Source: RGIG7332 sp045580305 (lineage in GTDB: Bacteria > Bacillota > Clostridia > Oscillospirales > JAAYXM01). From it: a DNA stretch of 64,000 bases. This document shows positions 26,728 to 34,849 of this stretch, piece after piece. The DNA is taken from positions 1-64,000 of the forward strand of contig JAZNNQ010000002.1 in the NCBI GenBank assembly GCA_045580305.1, given 5' to 3'. The stretch's first letter is position 1, and the number at the start of each line of letters is the position of its first letter. The position numbers and the translations under genes are program-made. The notes under the pieces were generated by a model. That model did not search any database, was not told the DNA's origin, and saw nothing but the letters and a program-made list of their open reading frames with translations.

Positions 26728-27309
26728 ATGAGAATATGTGTATACGGTGCGGCATCGCCCACAATTGATGAGGAATATAAAACAAAGGTAGAGGAGCTCG
26801 GCAGGATTATGGTTGAGCGCGGCCATTCGCTGGTATTTGGCGGCGGCGGTAACGGCCTTATGGGCGCGGTTGCTCGTGGTGTCAAGGCGGCAGGCGGCGA
26901 TATTCTCGGCATTATTCCCAAGTTTTTCGGCGATGAGGCGGTGGAGGAGATCTGCGGCTTCTGTAACCGACTTATCGAGCCGGACAGTATGCGCGAGCGC
27001 AAGATGATTATGGAATACAGCGCGGACGCCTTCATCGTAACCCCCGGCGGCATCGGCACCTTTGAGGAGTTTTTTGAGATACTTACATTAAAGCAGCTTT
27101 GCCGTCATAACAAGCCAATTGCGGTGTATAACATAAAGGGCTATTATGACGATATCCAAAATGTAATGGGTAACGCTATTGAAAAGAAATTTGTCAAGGA
27201 AAACTGCCTGGATTTATACAAGGTAACAGATAATCTTGATGAGCTTTTCGAGTATCTTGAGACCCCGGTGACAGAGACCCGCAATGTAAAGGAATTAAAA
27301 GACGGCTAA
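26728..27309 (+). CDS. LOG-family (TIGR00730) nucleotide hydrolase
   Basis: 193 residues. The Rossmann-like lysine-decarboxylase fold carries the LOG signature PGGIGTFEE and RERK, plus GGGGNGLMGAVA near the N-terminus. Family members hydrolyse N6-substituted AMP or AMP-like nucleotides to base and ribose phosphate (LOG/YgdH/PpnN group). It follows ade after 33 bp and may act with it in purine salvage. AAGGAG precedes the ATG. Confidence 0.88.
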   Translation: MRICVYGAASPTIDEEYKTKVEELGRIMVERGHSLVFGGGGNGLMGAVARGVKAAGGDILGIIPKFFGDEAVEEICGFCNRLIEPDSMRERKMIMEYSADAFIVTPGGIGTFEEFFEILTLKQLCRHNKPIAVYNIKGYYDDIQNVMGNAIEKKFVKENCLDLYKVTDNLDELFEYLETPVTETRNVKELKDG

Positions 27310-27329
27310 AATTACGGCGCCTTCATTTA

Positions 27330-27651
27330 GGGAGGAATTGGTTTTGACCTGACCTTTTCCGCTAAAAGTTCATCAAAAAATCAGGTAATACGCCGGTATT
27401 ACCTGATTTTTATTCTTTCTTTTAACGAAAAATTTCTATTTCAAAACTGCAAAGCATCTTAAAACTATCATTTTTTGATACAGAGCAAACAAAAAATAAT
27501 GGATAATCCTGTCGGATATTCGATATTTTTTGTGCAGCTATGTGCTAAAAATGGTGTTTTAAGACAATTTATCCCTAAGTGAAGGTGCCGTACACGGCGT
27601 ACTATTAGGGACAGAAAAAGCCTTGAACTTTAAAAGTTCAAGGCTTTTTTT
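27330..27651. repeat. Intergenic region with ATACGCC hairpin element and terminators
   Basis: ATCAGGTAATACGCCGGTATTACCTGAT (about 27377-27406, in two arms) is a strong hairpin with a T-rich flank, probably terminating the LOG gene. Its surroundings (ATTCTTTCTTTT...TTCAAAACTGC) recur at 42575-42720. A second palindrome (TCCCTAA...TTAGGGA, about 27570-27612) encloses GCCGTACACGGC. A third (27614-27650, AAAAAGCCTTGAACTT / AAGTTCAAGGCTTTTT) is a terminator. Confidence 0.65.
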
Positions 27652-27779
27652 AGGCTCCCTCTGACGAGGGAGCTGTTGAGCGGAGAGCGAAACTGAGGGA
27701 GAGATTTTGAAGAATTATTTTCTCTCCTTCCGTCAAAACCTACGGTTTTGCCACCTTCCTCGTCAGAGGAAGGCTAAAA
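27652..27779. repeat. CTCCCTC palindromic repeat
   Basis: GGCTCCCTCTGACGAGGGAGCTG at the left end and CCTCGTCAGAGGAAGG at the right end flank GAGGGAGAGA / TCTCTCCTTCCG arms. The same family occurs at 36040-36215, 50968-51085, 59434-59564 and 59908-59965. It lies beside the 3' end of the parvulin gene and may serve as its terminator. Confidence 0.75.
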
Positions 27780-27791
27780 GAAGTATACTTA

Positions 27792-28535
27792 TTAATAAAT
27801 ATCAACCGGGTATAAAATCTTCAGCTGGTTTAAGTGGGAGGCGTATGCCTTCTGCTGCTTATCCTGAAGCACCGACTTCTTAAGCTGGGGTGCGATCTTC
27901 TCATAGGGGATCTCTGACGGCTCGTTCTTAGCCTCGAGCTTAATGAGGTGGTAGCCGAACTGGGTCTTAACCGGCTCGGAAATCGTACCGACCTCCATGG
28001 AAAATGCAGCCTCCTCAAACTCGGGCACCATCTGACCGCGACCAAACTCACCGAGTGAGCCGCCCTCTTTACCGGAGGGGCAGGTGGAAAACCGCTTTGC
28101 AGCATCCTCGAAAGTGATTTTGCCCGCCTTGATGTCCTCGTAAACCTCTTTGATTTTCGCCTCATCCTCGATTAAAATGTGGCTTGCGGTAACTGTTTCC
28201 GGGGAAACAAACTCAGCCTTGTGCTCCTCATAATAAGCCTTCACATCGGCGTCAGTCACAGTAACCGTGGAAATTGCCTTCTCAATTGCGAAATTGGCAA
28301 GCATCTCATCCTTAACGGTTGCAAGATCCTGCTGGAAGCGGGAGTCAGCCTCATAGAAATTAGCCTTTGCCTCATTTAAGAAAAGGTTCTTTGCAATAAT
28401 CTGCTCAAGTACTGCTTTTTTGCCCTCGGGTGTGTTGTAGCCCGCACCGCGGGGGCCGAGTGCAGCGATGGTTTTGTCGATATCCGCCTCGGTAATAACG
28501 GTGTTACCGACCTTTGCTAAAATTTTACTGTCCAT
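27792..28535 (-). CDS. Cytoplasmic parvulin-type peptidyl-prolyl isomerase
   Basis: 247 residues without a signal peptide. An N-terminal SurA-like helical region is followed by a PpiC rotamase domain (about 115-210: ASHILIEDEAKIKEVY, FSTCPSGKEGGSLGEFGRG, FGYHLIKL). Parvulins isomerise prolyl bonds and assist folding. The lack of an export signal, unlike PrsA, puts it in the cytosol. Its promoter at 28561-28589 is divergent from that of putP. Confidence 0.9.
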   Translation of the reverse strand: MDSKILAKVGNTVITEADIDKTIAALGPRGAGYNTPEGKKAVLEQIIAKNLFLNEAKANFYEADSRFQQDLATVKDEMLANFAIEKAISTVTVTDADVKAYYEEHKAEFVSPETVTASHILIEDEAKIKEVYEDIKAGKITFEDAAKRFSTCPSGKEGGSLGEFGRGQMVPEFEEAAFSMEVGTISEPVKTQFGYHLIKLEAKNEPSEIPYEKIAPQLKKSVLQDKQQKAYASHLNQLKILYPVDIY

Positions 28536-28560
28536 AATTTAATACCTCCAATTGTGAGGT

Positions 28561-28589
28561 ATTATAACACATAAGTCAGCGCATTTCAA
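28561..28589 (-). promoter_or_regulatory. Promoter of the parvulin gene
   Basis: On the minus strand TTGAAA (28584-28589), 17 bp, TATAAT (28561-28566). Confidence 0.75.
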
Positions 28590-28594
28590 TACTC

Positions 28595-28623
28595 TTGCAA
28601 TTTGGAATATTTTGTGATAGAAT
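28595..28623 (+). promoter_or_regulatory. Promoter of putP
   Basis: TTGCAA (28595-28600), 17 bp, TAGAAT (28618-28623), back to back with the parvulin promoter. Confidence 0.65.
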
Positions 28624-28657
28624 AATTTTATCTGTTAAAAAAAGGAGAAAAGGTATA

Positions 28658-30190
28658 ATGGATATTTTAGCATTCGCATTGTACTTTGTTGCAATGGTAG
28701 TAATCGGCTTGGTTTTCTTTATCAAGTCAAAGAGCGCTACTGAAAAGGACTACTTCCTCGGTGGCCGTGCAATGGGCCCATGGGTAACCGCTATGAGCGC
28801 CCAGGCATCCGATATGTCCGCTTGGCTTCTTATGGGTCTCCCTGGAAGCATTTTGGCATTCGGCTTCGGTCAGGCTTGGATCGGTATCGGTCTTGCTATC
28901 GGTACTGCCGCAAACTGGATACTTGTTGCGAGAAGACTTCGTAAGTTCTCCCGCGCTGCAGGGGATTCCATCACGCTTCCCCAGTATCTTACCAACCGTT
29001 TCGCATCCAAGAGTCGTGCGGTTTCTGTAATTTGCGCTATCGTGTTCCTTGTATGCTTTACAATTTATGTAGCATCAGCCTTCGTTGCAGGTGCAGATGT
29101 GTTTACAACACTTATCCCCGAGCTTGATTATCAGCTTGCTATGATCATCTTTGCGGCAATCGTTGTAATTTACACCTTCCTTGGCGGCTTTAAGGCGGTT
29201 TGCTGGACCGACTTCTTCCAGGGCCTTCTTATGATCGCGGCGCTCCTTATCGTGCCCATCGTTGTAGGCTTTGTTAAGGATCTTGACTTATCAGCACTCA
29301 ACACCATCTACCACGGCCCGAACGGTGAGGAGTTTAAGTTCGTTGCAAACTTCTTCAATGCAACTCCTCAGGACATTATTTCCGGTCTCGGCTGGGGTCT
29401 CGGATACTTCGGTATGCCCCACATTATCGTTCGCTTTATGGCAATTGAGAAGCCCTCTATGGTTAAGAAGAGCGCGACCGTTGCTATCATCTGGGTAGTA
29501 CTTGCACTTGCTGCTACCATCTTAATCGGCTACCTTGGCAGAATGTTTGTCTATGCTGACGGTACCGATCTTTCCGCAAAATTACTTGCTGAGGGTGCAC
29601 AGTCTCTCATTTTCGTAGAGCTCGCCCGTGATGTATTCCCCGGCTTTATTGCAGGACTTCTCCTTGCTGCTATCATCGCGGCAAGTATGTCAACCGCTGA
29701 CTCTCAGCTCCTTGTTGCGGCGTCTTCCTTCTCTTCTGACCTTTACAAGCCTATGATCAGAAAGAACGCGTCCAATAAGGAAATGCTCTGGGTAAGCCGT
29801 ATTATCGTTGTTGTTATCGCTGTAGTAGCGTTCTTTATCGCGTCAAGCGAGGGCGAGGCTGCTCAGGCGATTATGAACCTTGTATCCAATGCTTGGGGTA
29901 TCTTCGGTGCCGCATTCGGCCCTGTAGTTCTGTTCTCCCTTTTCTGGAAGCGCTTTACCTACAAGGGCGCTGTTGCAGGTATTATCACCGGTGCTGTGGT
30001 CGATATGCTCTGGCTGTGGTTACCCGTTGCAGGAAGCACCCTTACCGCAATTACCGGTATCTACGAGATCATCCCGGGCTTTATCCTCGGCGCTGTTGCC
30101 GCTGTCGTTGCAACCTTAATTGACAAGAAGCCGTCTGCTGAGGTTCTTGCTATTTACGAGTCTGCAACAGACAACTCAATCGACGATTAG
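28658..30190 (+). CDS. putP: Sodium/proline symporter PutP
   Basis: 510 residues, a sodium:solute symporter of about 13 membrane helices. GGRAMGPWVTAMSAQASDMSAWLLMGLPG is the conserved PutP region (seen here in two parts, first 17 residues then the rest), and AASMSTADSQLLVAASSF holds the sodium-site serines. It imports proline with Na+ across the cytoplasmic membrane. The start at 28658 has AAGGAG upstream; the longer frame from 28595 would begin inside the promoter. Confidence 0.93.
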   Translation: MDILAFALYFVAMVVIGLVFFIKSKSATEKDYFLGGRAMGPWVTAMSAQASDMSAWLLMGLPGSILAFGFGQAWIGIGLAIGTAANWILVARRLRKFSRAAGDSITLPQYLTNRFASKSRAVSVICAIVFLVCFTIYVASAFVAGADVFTTLIPELDYQLAMIIFAAIVVIYTFLGGFKAVCWTDFFQGLLMIAALLIVPIVVGFVKDLDLSALNTIYHGPNGEEFKFVANFFNATPQDIISGLGWGLGYFGMPHIIVRFMAIEKPSMVKKSATVAIIWVVLALAATILIGYLGRMFVYADGTDLSAKLLAEGAQSLIFVELARDVFPGFIAGLLLAAIIAASMSTADSQLLVAASSFSSDLYKPMIRKNASNKEMLWVSRIIVVVIAVVAFFIASSEGEAAQAIMNLVSNAWGIFGAAFGPVVLFSLFWKRFTYKGAVAGIITGAVVDMLWLWLPVAGSTLTAITGIYEIIPGFILGAVAAVVATLIDKKPSAEVLAIYESATDNSIDD

Positions 30191-30345
30191 CGTCAAAGCA
30201 AAGGAAGCGGTTCTCCGTTTCCGCTAAAAAGCGAAAACTGCGATTACTTCCTTGCTTCTCCTTTTTCAAAACAAACCCACTGCGTTGGGCTTTGTTTTGA
30301 GGGGCGAATAAAAATTCGCCCTATTACAATTTAATATCGTATCTT
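30191..30345. other. Intergenic hairpins after putP
   Basis: GGAAGCGG...CCGTTTCC-type pairing, CAAAACAAACCC...GGGCTTTGTTTTG (about 30267-30300) and GGGCGAAT...ATTCGCCC (30302-30322). They probably terminate putP and insulate the riboswitch. No gene is present. Confidence 0.55.
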
Positions 30346-30347
30346 AA

Positions 30348-30525
30348 CAGTGTGTCGGCTATATTGCATAAGATATAGTCGGTGAAAAGGGAACACGGTG
30401 AGAACCCGTGACGATAACCGTCGCTGTATGTGTTTTGCTTATGCCCGTCGGCGAAAGCCGGTCATTGGGAAACTGAGAAGGCAGGGTGTAAGCGCTAAGG
30501 CACGAGCCAGAAGACCTGCATTGAT
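30348..30525 (+). ncRNA. Cobalamin (B12) riboswitch
   Basis: The class-defining parts are present in order: GGTGAAAAGGGAACACGGTG with AGAACCCGTGACG, CCGTCGCTGT, GCCCGTCGGCGAAAGCCGG, and CATTGGGAAACTGAGAAGGC followed by GGCACGAGCCAGAAGACCTGC. The latter two contain the receptor loop and the terminal P3-P6 core. It is followed by a terminator, so B12 probably shuts off the two downstream exported proteins. Confidence 0.95.
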
Positions 30526-30604
30526 ATTCTACCGTACTTGTACCTTGTACATAGGTAGGATAGCGGGACTTCTGCGCCCTAAATAAGATAATCACAGGAA
30601 AACT

Positions 30605-30647
30605 CGGCTGTGGTAGAACTTTATGTTTTACCACAGCCGTTTTTTTA
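30605..30647 (+). terminator. Riboswitch-controlled terminator
   Basis: CGGCTGTGGTA / TACCACAGCCG plus a T-run, 40 bp before the CDS at 30691. It is the B12-dependent expression platform. Confidence 0.9.
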
Positions 30648-30690
30648 TATTTATCCAAGCCAACCGGCTTAAGAAAGGTCGTAGAAGAAA

Positions 30691-32919
30691 ATGTTAAAAA
30701 GAATAGTTTCACTAATGATGTGTATGGTTCTTATAGTCGGAATCATACCGATTTGTGCCAAGGCAACCGATGCGGTTACCGTTTCGGTGTCATTTAGCAT
30801 AAATGGCACCCTTGAAGCGGACAAATACGGCGAGATAATCGCAAACCGCGAGATAGAGCTTTCGGGTAAAGAGAGTTACACCGCAAATGACGCCCTTCAT
30901 GCGCTCCACACCTTATATCATCCCGATGGCGAGGAGGCTTACGGAACAGATGTTTCCACCTCCGACTGGGGCACATACTCCTACATAACAAAACTTTGGG
31001 GCGACAATAGCGGCAAATTCGGCTACCAGGTAAACGGCGGCGAGGTAAGCACAACCTTAGATACCCCAATGGGTGACGGGGATACGCTGGATGTGTGTAT
31101 CTATGAAAATTACTACCCCGACACCGAGGATTACACAAAATTCGATATAAGATACGCCGAGGTGATTGAGGGCGAGAGCGTGTATTTAACCCTAAGCTAT
31201 TGCAGCGGTTATGATGATAACACCTTTGCTATGATTTTCTCACCCCTTGAAGGCGCTACCATCACCATCGACGGTGAGAAAACCGATATTGTGACCGATG
31301 CAGACGGCAGAGCGGAGATAACAGTAGAGGATGCAGGGAACTACATCATCTCGGCCGCTATGACAAAAACCTTAGCGGGAGAAAACCCGAAGGTTGTTGG
31401 TGCAATCACCGCGCCCGCGTGCACACTTAAAGTAACTATGCGCCCTGAAAATGCGCTACTTCACGGCATTGCAGGTGCATATTTAGACGACGGGGTGCTT
31501 GATAGCGGCTCAAACCTTCCTTGGATAGTGGCAGACCTTGCGGTATATGCCGAGCTTTACCCGAACGGTAAAAATGTGTTTGGCAAAAATCTCCGTCAGG
31601 CGTGCCTTGATAAGCTTATAAGCAATGCAGCCACTATGAACTCCCCCGGAGACCTTGCAAAGACGATTATTGCACTGTCTGCTCTGGGATATGATGCGAG
31701 TGCGGTTTATACCTCGAGCGGTGCGGAGCTTAAATTAGTTGAAAAATTAATCGCTCTTGTGGATGCACAAAGTGAAGATGTAACCAATATGTACACCCTT
31801 CCTTATGTGATTATCGCGCTGGGCGCGGGGGACTATGCAACCCATGCACAAATGGAGTACCTTGTAAATTCCGCGATAAGCACCAAAGCGGACTGGTTAA
31901 AGGTAGAGGATATGGGCACCGACGCCATGACACCTATGATTCTTGCCCTTGCGCCATATGACGCGGCAAAGGACGCAATAGACGAGGCGGTTACCGTGCT
32001 TCTCGGTGAACAGCGTGAGGACGGACTTATTGACGGCTTGCCCGGCTATGAAAGCGCATCCACAGCCCTTGCAATTTGTGCGCTTTCCGCTCTGGATTAT
32101 GATGTAACCGAGATTACAAAGGGCGGGGACAGCCTTATGGCGGGACTTATCTCTGATGCCAATGAAGATATGACTGCGCTCAGCAACGCCTTTGCAACCG
32201 AGCAGGGTTTCCGCGCACTTTTAGCTTGGAAAATGCAGGGCGAGGGCGTGTACGATTTTTCGGATTTCCCCAAGGATGAAGCCCACGCAACCCGAGTAGC
32301 CATCGGTGGCGGCGGTGGTGGCGGCACCACAAAGCCGGTAGTGCCCGAAGAAGAACCGGAGGAAATTCCCGAGGAGGTGCCCGCAATTTCCTTCCCGGAT
32401 GTAAAAGAGGGCGACTGGTACTATGATGCGGTTTCCTTCGTTTGCAATGAAGGCCTTTTCAATGGTACCGGTAACGGCTTTGAGCCGAACGGCAAAATGA
32501 CCCGAGCAATGCTTGTGACCGTGCTGTATCGCTTAGGCGGTGAGCAGACCGCAGAGGCAAGCGCCTTTGACGATGTGAAAGCGGGGGACTGGTATTTTGA
32601 CGCGGTAAATTGGGCGGCATCAAAGGGCATTGTAAAGGGTGTTAATGAATATGCCTTCGCGCCCAATGAAAGCGTAACAAGAGAACAGCTTGCCACTATT
32701 TTATACCGCTTTGCGGCATCAAAGGGCGAGGATACAGAGGGTAGTGACATAAGCACCTTTGCGGATGCAGATACCGTGTCCTCTTATGCAATCGACGCTA
32801 TTTCCTTTGCGGTTGCCCGCGGTATTGTGACCGGTAAGGGTGAGGGCATTCTCGCGCCTCGTGACACCGCAACCAGAGCCGAGGTCGCAACAATGCTTAT
32901 GAGGTATACTTCCAAATGA
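30691..32919 (+). CDS. SLH-anchored surface protein with DUF4430 and alpha/alpha-toroid-like region (putative B12-binding)
   Basis: 742 residues. A signal peptide (1-26, ending AKA) is followed by a DUF4430-like domain (about 28-145, with YGTDVSTSDWGTYSYI, GYQVNGGEV and MGDGDTLDVCIYENY), then a beta domain (150-250). A helical region of repeated pairs (about 255-530; GIAGAYLDDGV, TIIALSALGYDAS, PYVIIALGAGDY, ALAICALSALDYD) has the look of the prenyltransferase/transcobalamin toroid. A poly-Gly and Pro/Glu linker and three SLH domains (about 565-742) for cell-wall attachment end it. DUF4430 is the C-terminal domain of intrinsic factor and transcobalamin. The cobalamin riboswitch upstream supports a role in capturing B12 at the surface. 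Function is inferred. Confidence 0.82.
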   Translation: MLKRIVSLMMCMVLIVGIIPICAKATDAVTVSVSFSINGTLEADKYGEIIANREIELSGKESYTANDALHALHTLYHPDGEEAYGTDVSTSDWGTYSYITKLWGDNSGKFGYQVNGGEVSTTLDTPMGDGDTLDVCIYENYYPDTEDYTKFDIRYAEVIEGESVYLTLSYCSGYDDNTFAMIFSPLEGATITIDGEKTDIVTDADGRAEITVEDAGNYIISAAMTKTLAGENPKVVGAITAPACTLKVTMRPENALLHGIAGAYLDDGVLDSGSNLPWIVADLAVYAELYPNGKNVFGKNLRQACLDKLISNAATMNSPGDLAKTIIALSALGYDASAVYTSSGAELKLVEKLIALVDAQSEDVTNMYTLPYVIIALGAGDYATHAQMEYLVNSAISTKADWLKVEDMGTDAMTPMILALAPYDAAKDAIDEAVTVLLGEQREDGLIDGLPGYESASTALAICALSALDYDVTEITKGGDSLMAGLISDANEDMTALSNAFATEQGFRALLAWKMQGEGVYDFSDFPKDEAHATRVAIGGGGGGGTTKPVVPEEEPEEIPEEVPAISFPDVKEGDWYYDAVSFVCNEGLFNGTGNGFEPNGKMTRAMLVTVLYRLGGEQTAEASAFDDVKAGDWYFDAVNWAASKGIVKGVNEYAFAPNESVTREQLATILYRFAASKGEDTEGSDISTFADADTVSSYAIDAISFAVARGIVTGKGEGILAPRDTATRAEVATMLMRYTSK

Positions 32920-33515
32920 GAAGGATAATATTATGTTTTCTCAGCTTAATACTCCTTTGCGCCTGCGGTGCGCCCGAGGTGGTACCCGAGCCACCGGTTA
33001 AGGTTGTTGAGCAGGAGGTTGAAGAAATTCTTAAGGCAGCAAAGCCTGCCCCCGAGGTGCTTGAACCTGCCCCACAAGCGGCGGTAAAGGAAGATCCCCC
33101 CAAAGCAGAAGAGCCGATTACACCGCCGGAAACCAAACCCGAGAAAGCGCCCGAGGAAGAGGAAGAAAAACCCCTTTGCACACTGTCGATAACCTGCGAA
33201 AAGGCGGTAGGTAAAAAGGAAAACCTGCCCGAGAACGGCGTTTTATTAAATGCCGTAACCGTAGAATTTACCGAGGGTGAAAGCGTTTTCGATGTGCTTA
33301 AAAGATGCCTTGCGGAAAAGGGTATTGCTCTTGAATACCGCGAGGATGCGACTTTTAAATCTATCTATATCGTTTCGATCGGCCCTCTTTCGGAAAAGGA
33401 CTGCGGCGCATATTCCGGCTGGATGTATAAGGTAAACGGTACACCACCTACCTATGCTTCCTCGGAATATAAACTAAAAGATGGCGATGTTATAGAGTTT
33501 TATTACAGCTGTTAG
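32916..33515 (+). CDS. DUF4430 lipoprotein (putative cobalamin-binding)
   Basis: 199 residues. A lipoprotein signal with lipobox LLCAC puts Cys17 or so at the membrane. A Pro/Glu/Ala-rich spacer (about 20-90) follows, then a DUF4430 domain (about 92-199) containing ESVFDVLKRCLAEKGIAL, YSGWMYKVNGTPP and LKDGDVIEFYY. It overlaps the SLH gene by 4 bp (ATGA) and thus lies under the same B12 riboswitch. It could hand cobalamin from the wall-bound protein to a transporter; no B12 ABC transporter is encoded in the window. Confidence 0.82.
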   Translation: MRRIILCFLSLILLCACGAPEVVPEPPVKVVEQEVEEILKAAKPAPEVLEPAPQAAVKEDPPKAEEPITPPETKPEKAPEEEEEKPLCTLSITCEKAVGKKENLPENGVLLNAVTVEFTEGESVFDVLKRCLAEKGIALEYREDATFKSIYIVSIGPLSEKDCGAYSGWMYKVNGTPPTYASSEYKLKDGDVIEFYYSC

Positions 33516-33604
33516 AAACCTCTGTAGGGGTCGATGCCCTCATCGACCCGAAATAAAGCCTTCCCCTTGAGGGGAAGGGGAACCGCTTTAGCGGTGGATG
33601 AGGT
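33516..33604. repeat. GC-rich palindromic repeats
   Basis: GGGTCGATG...CATCGACCC (about 33527-33550) is followed by CCTTCCCCTTGAGGGGAAGG and ACCGCTTTAGCGGTGGATGAG. The latter pattern recurs at 38764-38815. Non-coding. Confidence 0.65.
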
Positions 33605-33605
33605 A

Positions 33606-33642
33606 AAAAATACCCCCTATGGATTTCCATAGGGGGATATTT
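33606..33642. terminator. Bidirectional terminator
   Basis: AAAAATACCCCCTATGG / CCATAGGGGGATATTTT lies between the converging lipoprotein and alcohol dehydrogenase genes. Confidence 0.85.
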
Positions 33643-33648
33643 TATGTA

Positions 33649-34710
33649 TTAGTCGCAGTAAACAATAGGCTTAATGAGGTCTCTCGGTTTGTCCTTCATA
33701 AGCTGAAGTGCTTCGCCCATCTTGTCAAAGCCGTGGAACTCGTGAGTGATCATACGGGACGGATCAAGACGGTCAGCCATAAGCATATTGGTAAGGCGCT
33801 CAGCACGGCGTCTGCCACCCGGGCAAAGACCGCCGCGAATGGTCTTATGACCCATAAAGCCGCCGCTGATGGACATATAGTCAAACTTAAACTCAGCAAC
33901 GCCGGTAATTACATTGAGGTTAACCATGCTGCCACCGCAACGGGTAACAGCCATAGCCTGAGCGAGAGTCTTGTCATCGCCGCCTGCAACGATAGCAGCG
34001 TCAACACCGCGACCGTTGGTGAGAGCCATAATCTGCTCTACTAAATCGCCGTCCTTGTAGGAAACGATGTCGGTTGCGCCGTACTCTTTAGCGAGAGCAA
34101 CACAGTTGGGACGGGTACCAACAGCGATAATCTGACCTGCACCCATAAGCTTAGAACCTGCAACAGCCATAAGACCGACAGGGCCGATACCGAATACAAC
34201 AACGGAGTCGCCGTAGCGAACCTCGGCAAGCTCGGAGCCGTGGAAGCCGGTGGTCATCATATCAACAACCATAATAGCCTTCTTGATGTCTAAGCCTTCG
34301 GGCAGGTGGCATAAGTTCATATCAGCGGAGCGGACCTTGAACTTTTCAGCCATAGTGCCGTCCTCATAGTTTGAGAAGTTGATGCCTGCGAACATTCCGC
34401 CTGCATCCCAGGGATCGCCGTCCTGAATGTCAGGATGCTTCCAGGTGGGGGTGGTACAGGGGACGATTACCTTGTCGCCAACCTTAAAATCGGTTACATT
34501 AGCGCCAACCTCAATAACCTCACCGATAGCCTCGTGGCCTAAAGTGATGTCCTTAAGATGGGGACCGTCCATTTCCCAAGCGGTATGTACATCGGAAGAA
34601 CAGGGGCAAAGTGCGATAGGTTTACAAATTGCGTCGTCGGGCCCGCAGATAGGATCGGGCTTTTCCATCCAACCTACAACACCCATTTCGTGTCTTACAT
34701 AAGCTTTCAT
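33649..34710 (-). CDS. adh: Zinc-dependent secondary alcohol dehydrogenase
   Basis: 353 residues, very like the NADP-dependent isopropanol dehydrogenases of Clostridium beijerinckii type. Zinc ligands are in CPCSSDVHT (Cys37) and GHEAIGEV (His59-Glu60), with Asp150 in VDMMTTGFHG. The nucleotide fold starts VVVFGIGPVGLMAV, with GTRP as the NADPH-selective loop, and GLCPGGRRRAERL is a family hallmark. It interconverts secondary alcohols and ketones, or reduces acetaldehyde, in fermentation. The promoter is at 34749-34777 on the same strand. Confidence 0.92.
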   Translation of the reverse strand: MKAYVRHEMGVVGWMEKPDPICGPDDAICKPIALCPCSSDVHTAWEMDGPHLKDITLGHEAIGEVIEVGANVTDFKVGDKVIVPCTTPTWKHPDIQDGDPWDAGGMFAGINFSNYEDGTMAEKFKVRSADMNLCHLPEGLDIKKAIMVVDMMTTGFHGSELAEVRYGDSVVVFGIGPVGLMAVAGSKLMGAGQIIAVGTRPNCVALAKEYGATDIVSYKDGDLVEQIMALTNGRGVDAAIVAGGDDKTLAQAMAVTRCGGSMVNLNVITGVAEFKFDYMSISGGFMGHKTIRGGLCPGGRRRAERLTNMLMADRLDPSRMITHEFHGFDKMGEALQLMKDKPRDLIKPIVYCD

Positions 34711-34748
34711 GGGATATACCTCCTAAGTAAAATATTAACTTAATTTGT

Positions 34749-34777
34749 ATTATATCATAGATTATGGCCGAAAACAA
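34749..34777 (-). promoter_or_regulatory. Promoter of the alcohol dehydrogenase gene
   Basis: Minus strand: TTGTTT (34772-34777), 17 bp, TATAAT (34749-34754). Confidence 0.7.
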
Positions 34778-34849
34778 GGCTTTTTTGAAAACAAAAACCA
34801 GTTAAAATTACGGGGTTGAATTTAGGGGCGAAAGTGTATATACTTTTAT

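Noticed and set aside
27652..27779. CRISPR-like repeat array from recurrent CTCCCTC units
   Set aside because: The copies are dispersed kilobases apart, palindromic and without regular spacers or cas genes.
33619..34044. 141-codon plus-strand frame
   Set aside because: It is the complement of the alcohol dehydrogenase gene, whose motifs are unmistakable.
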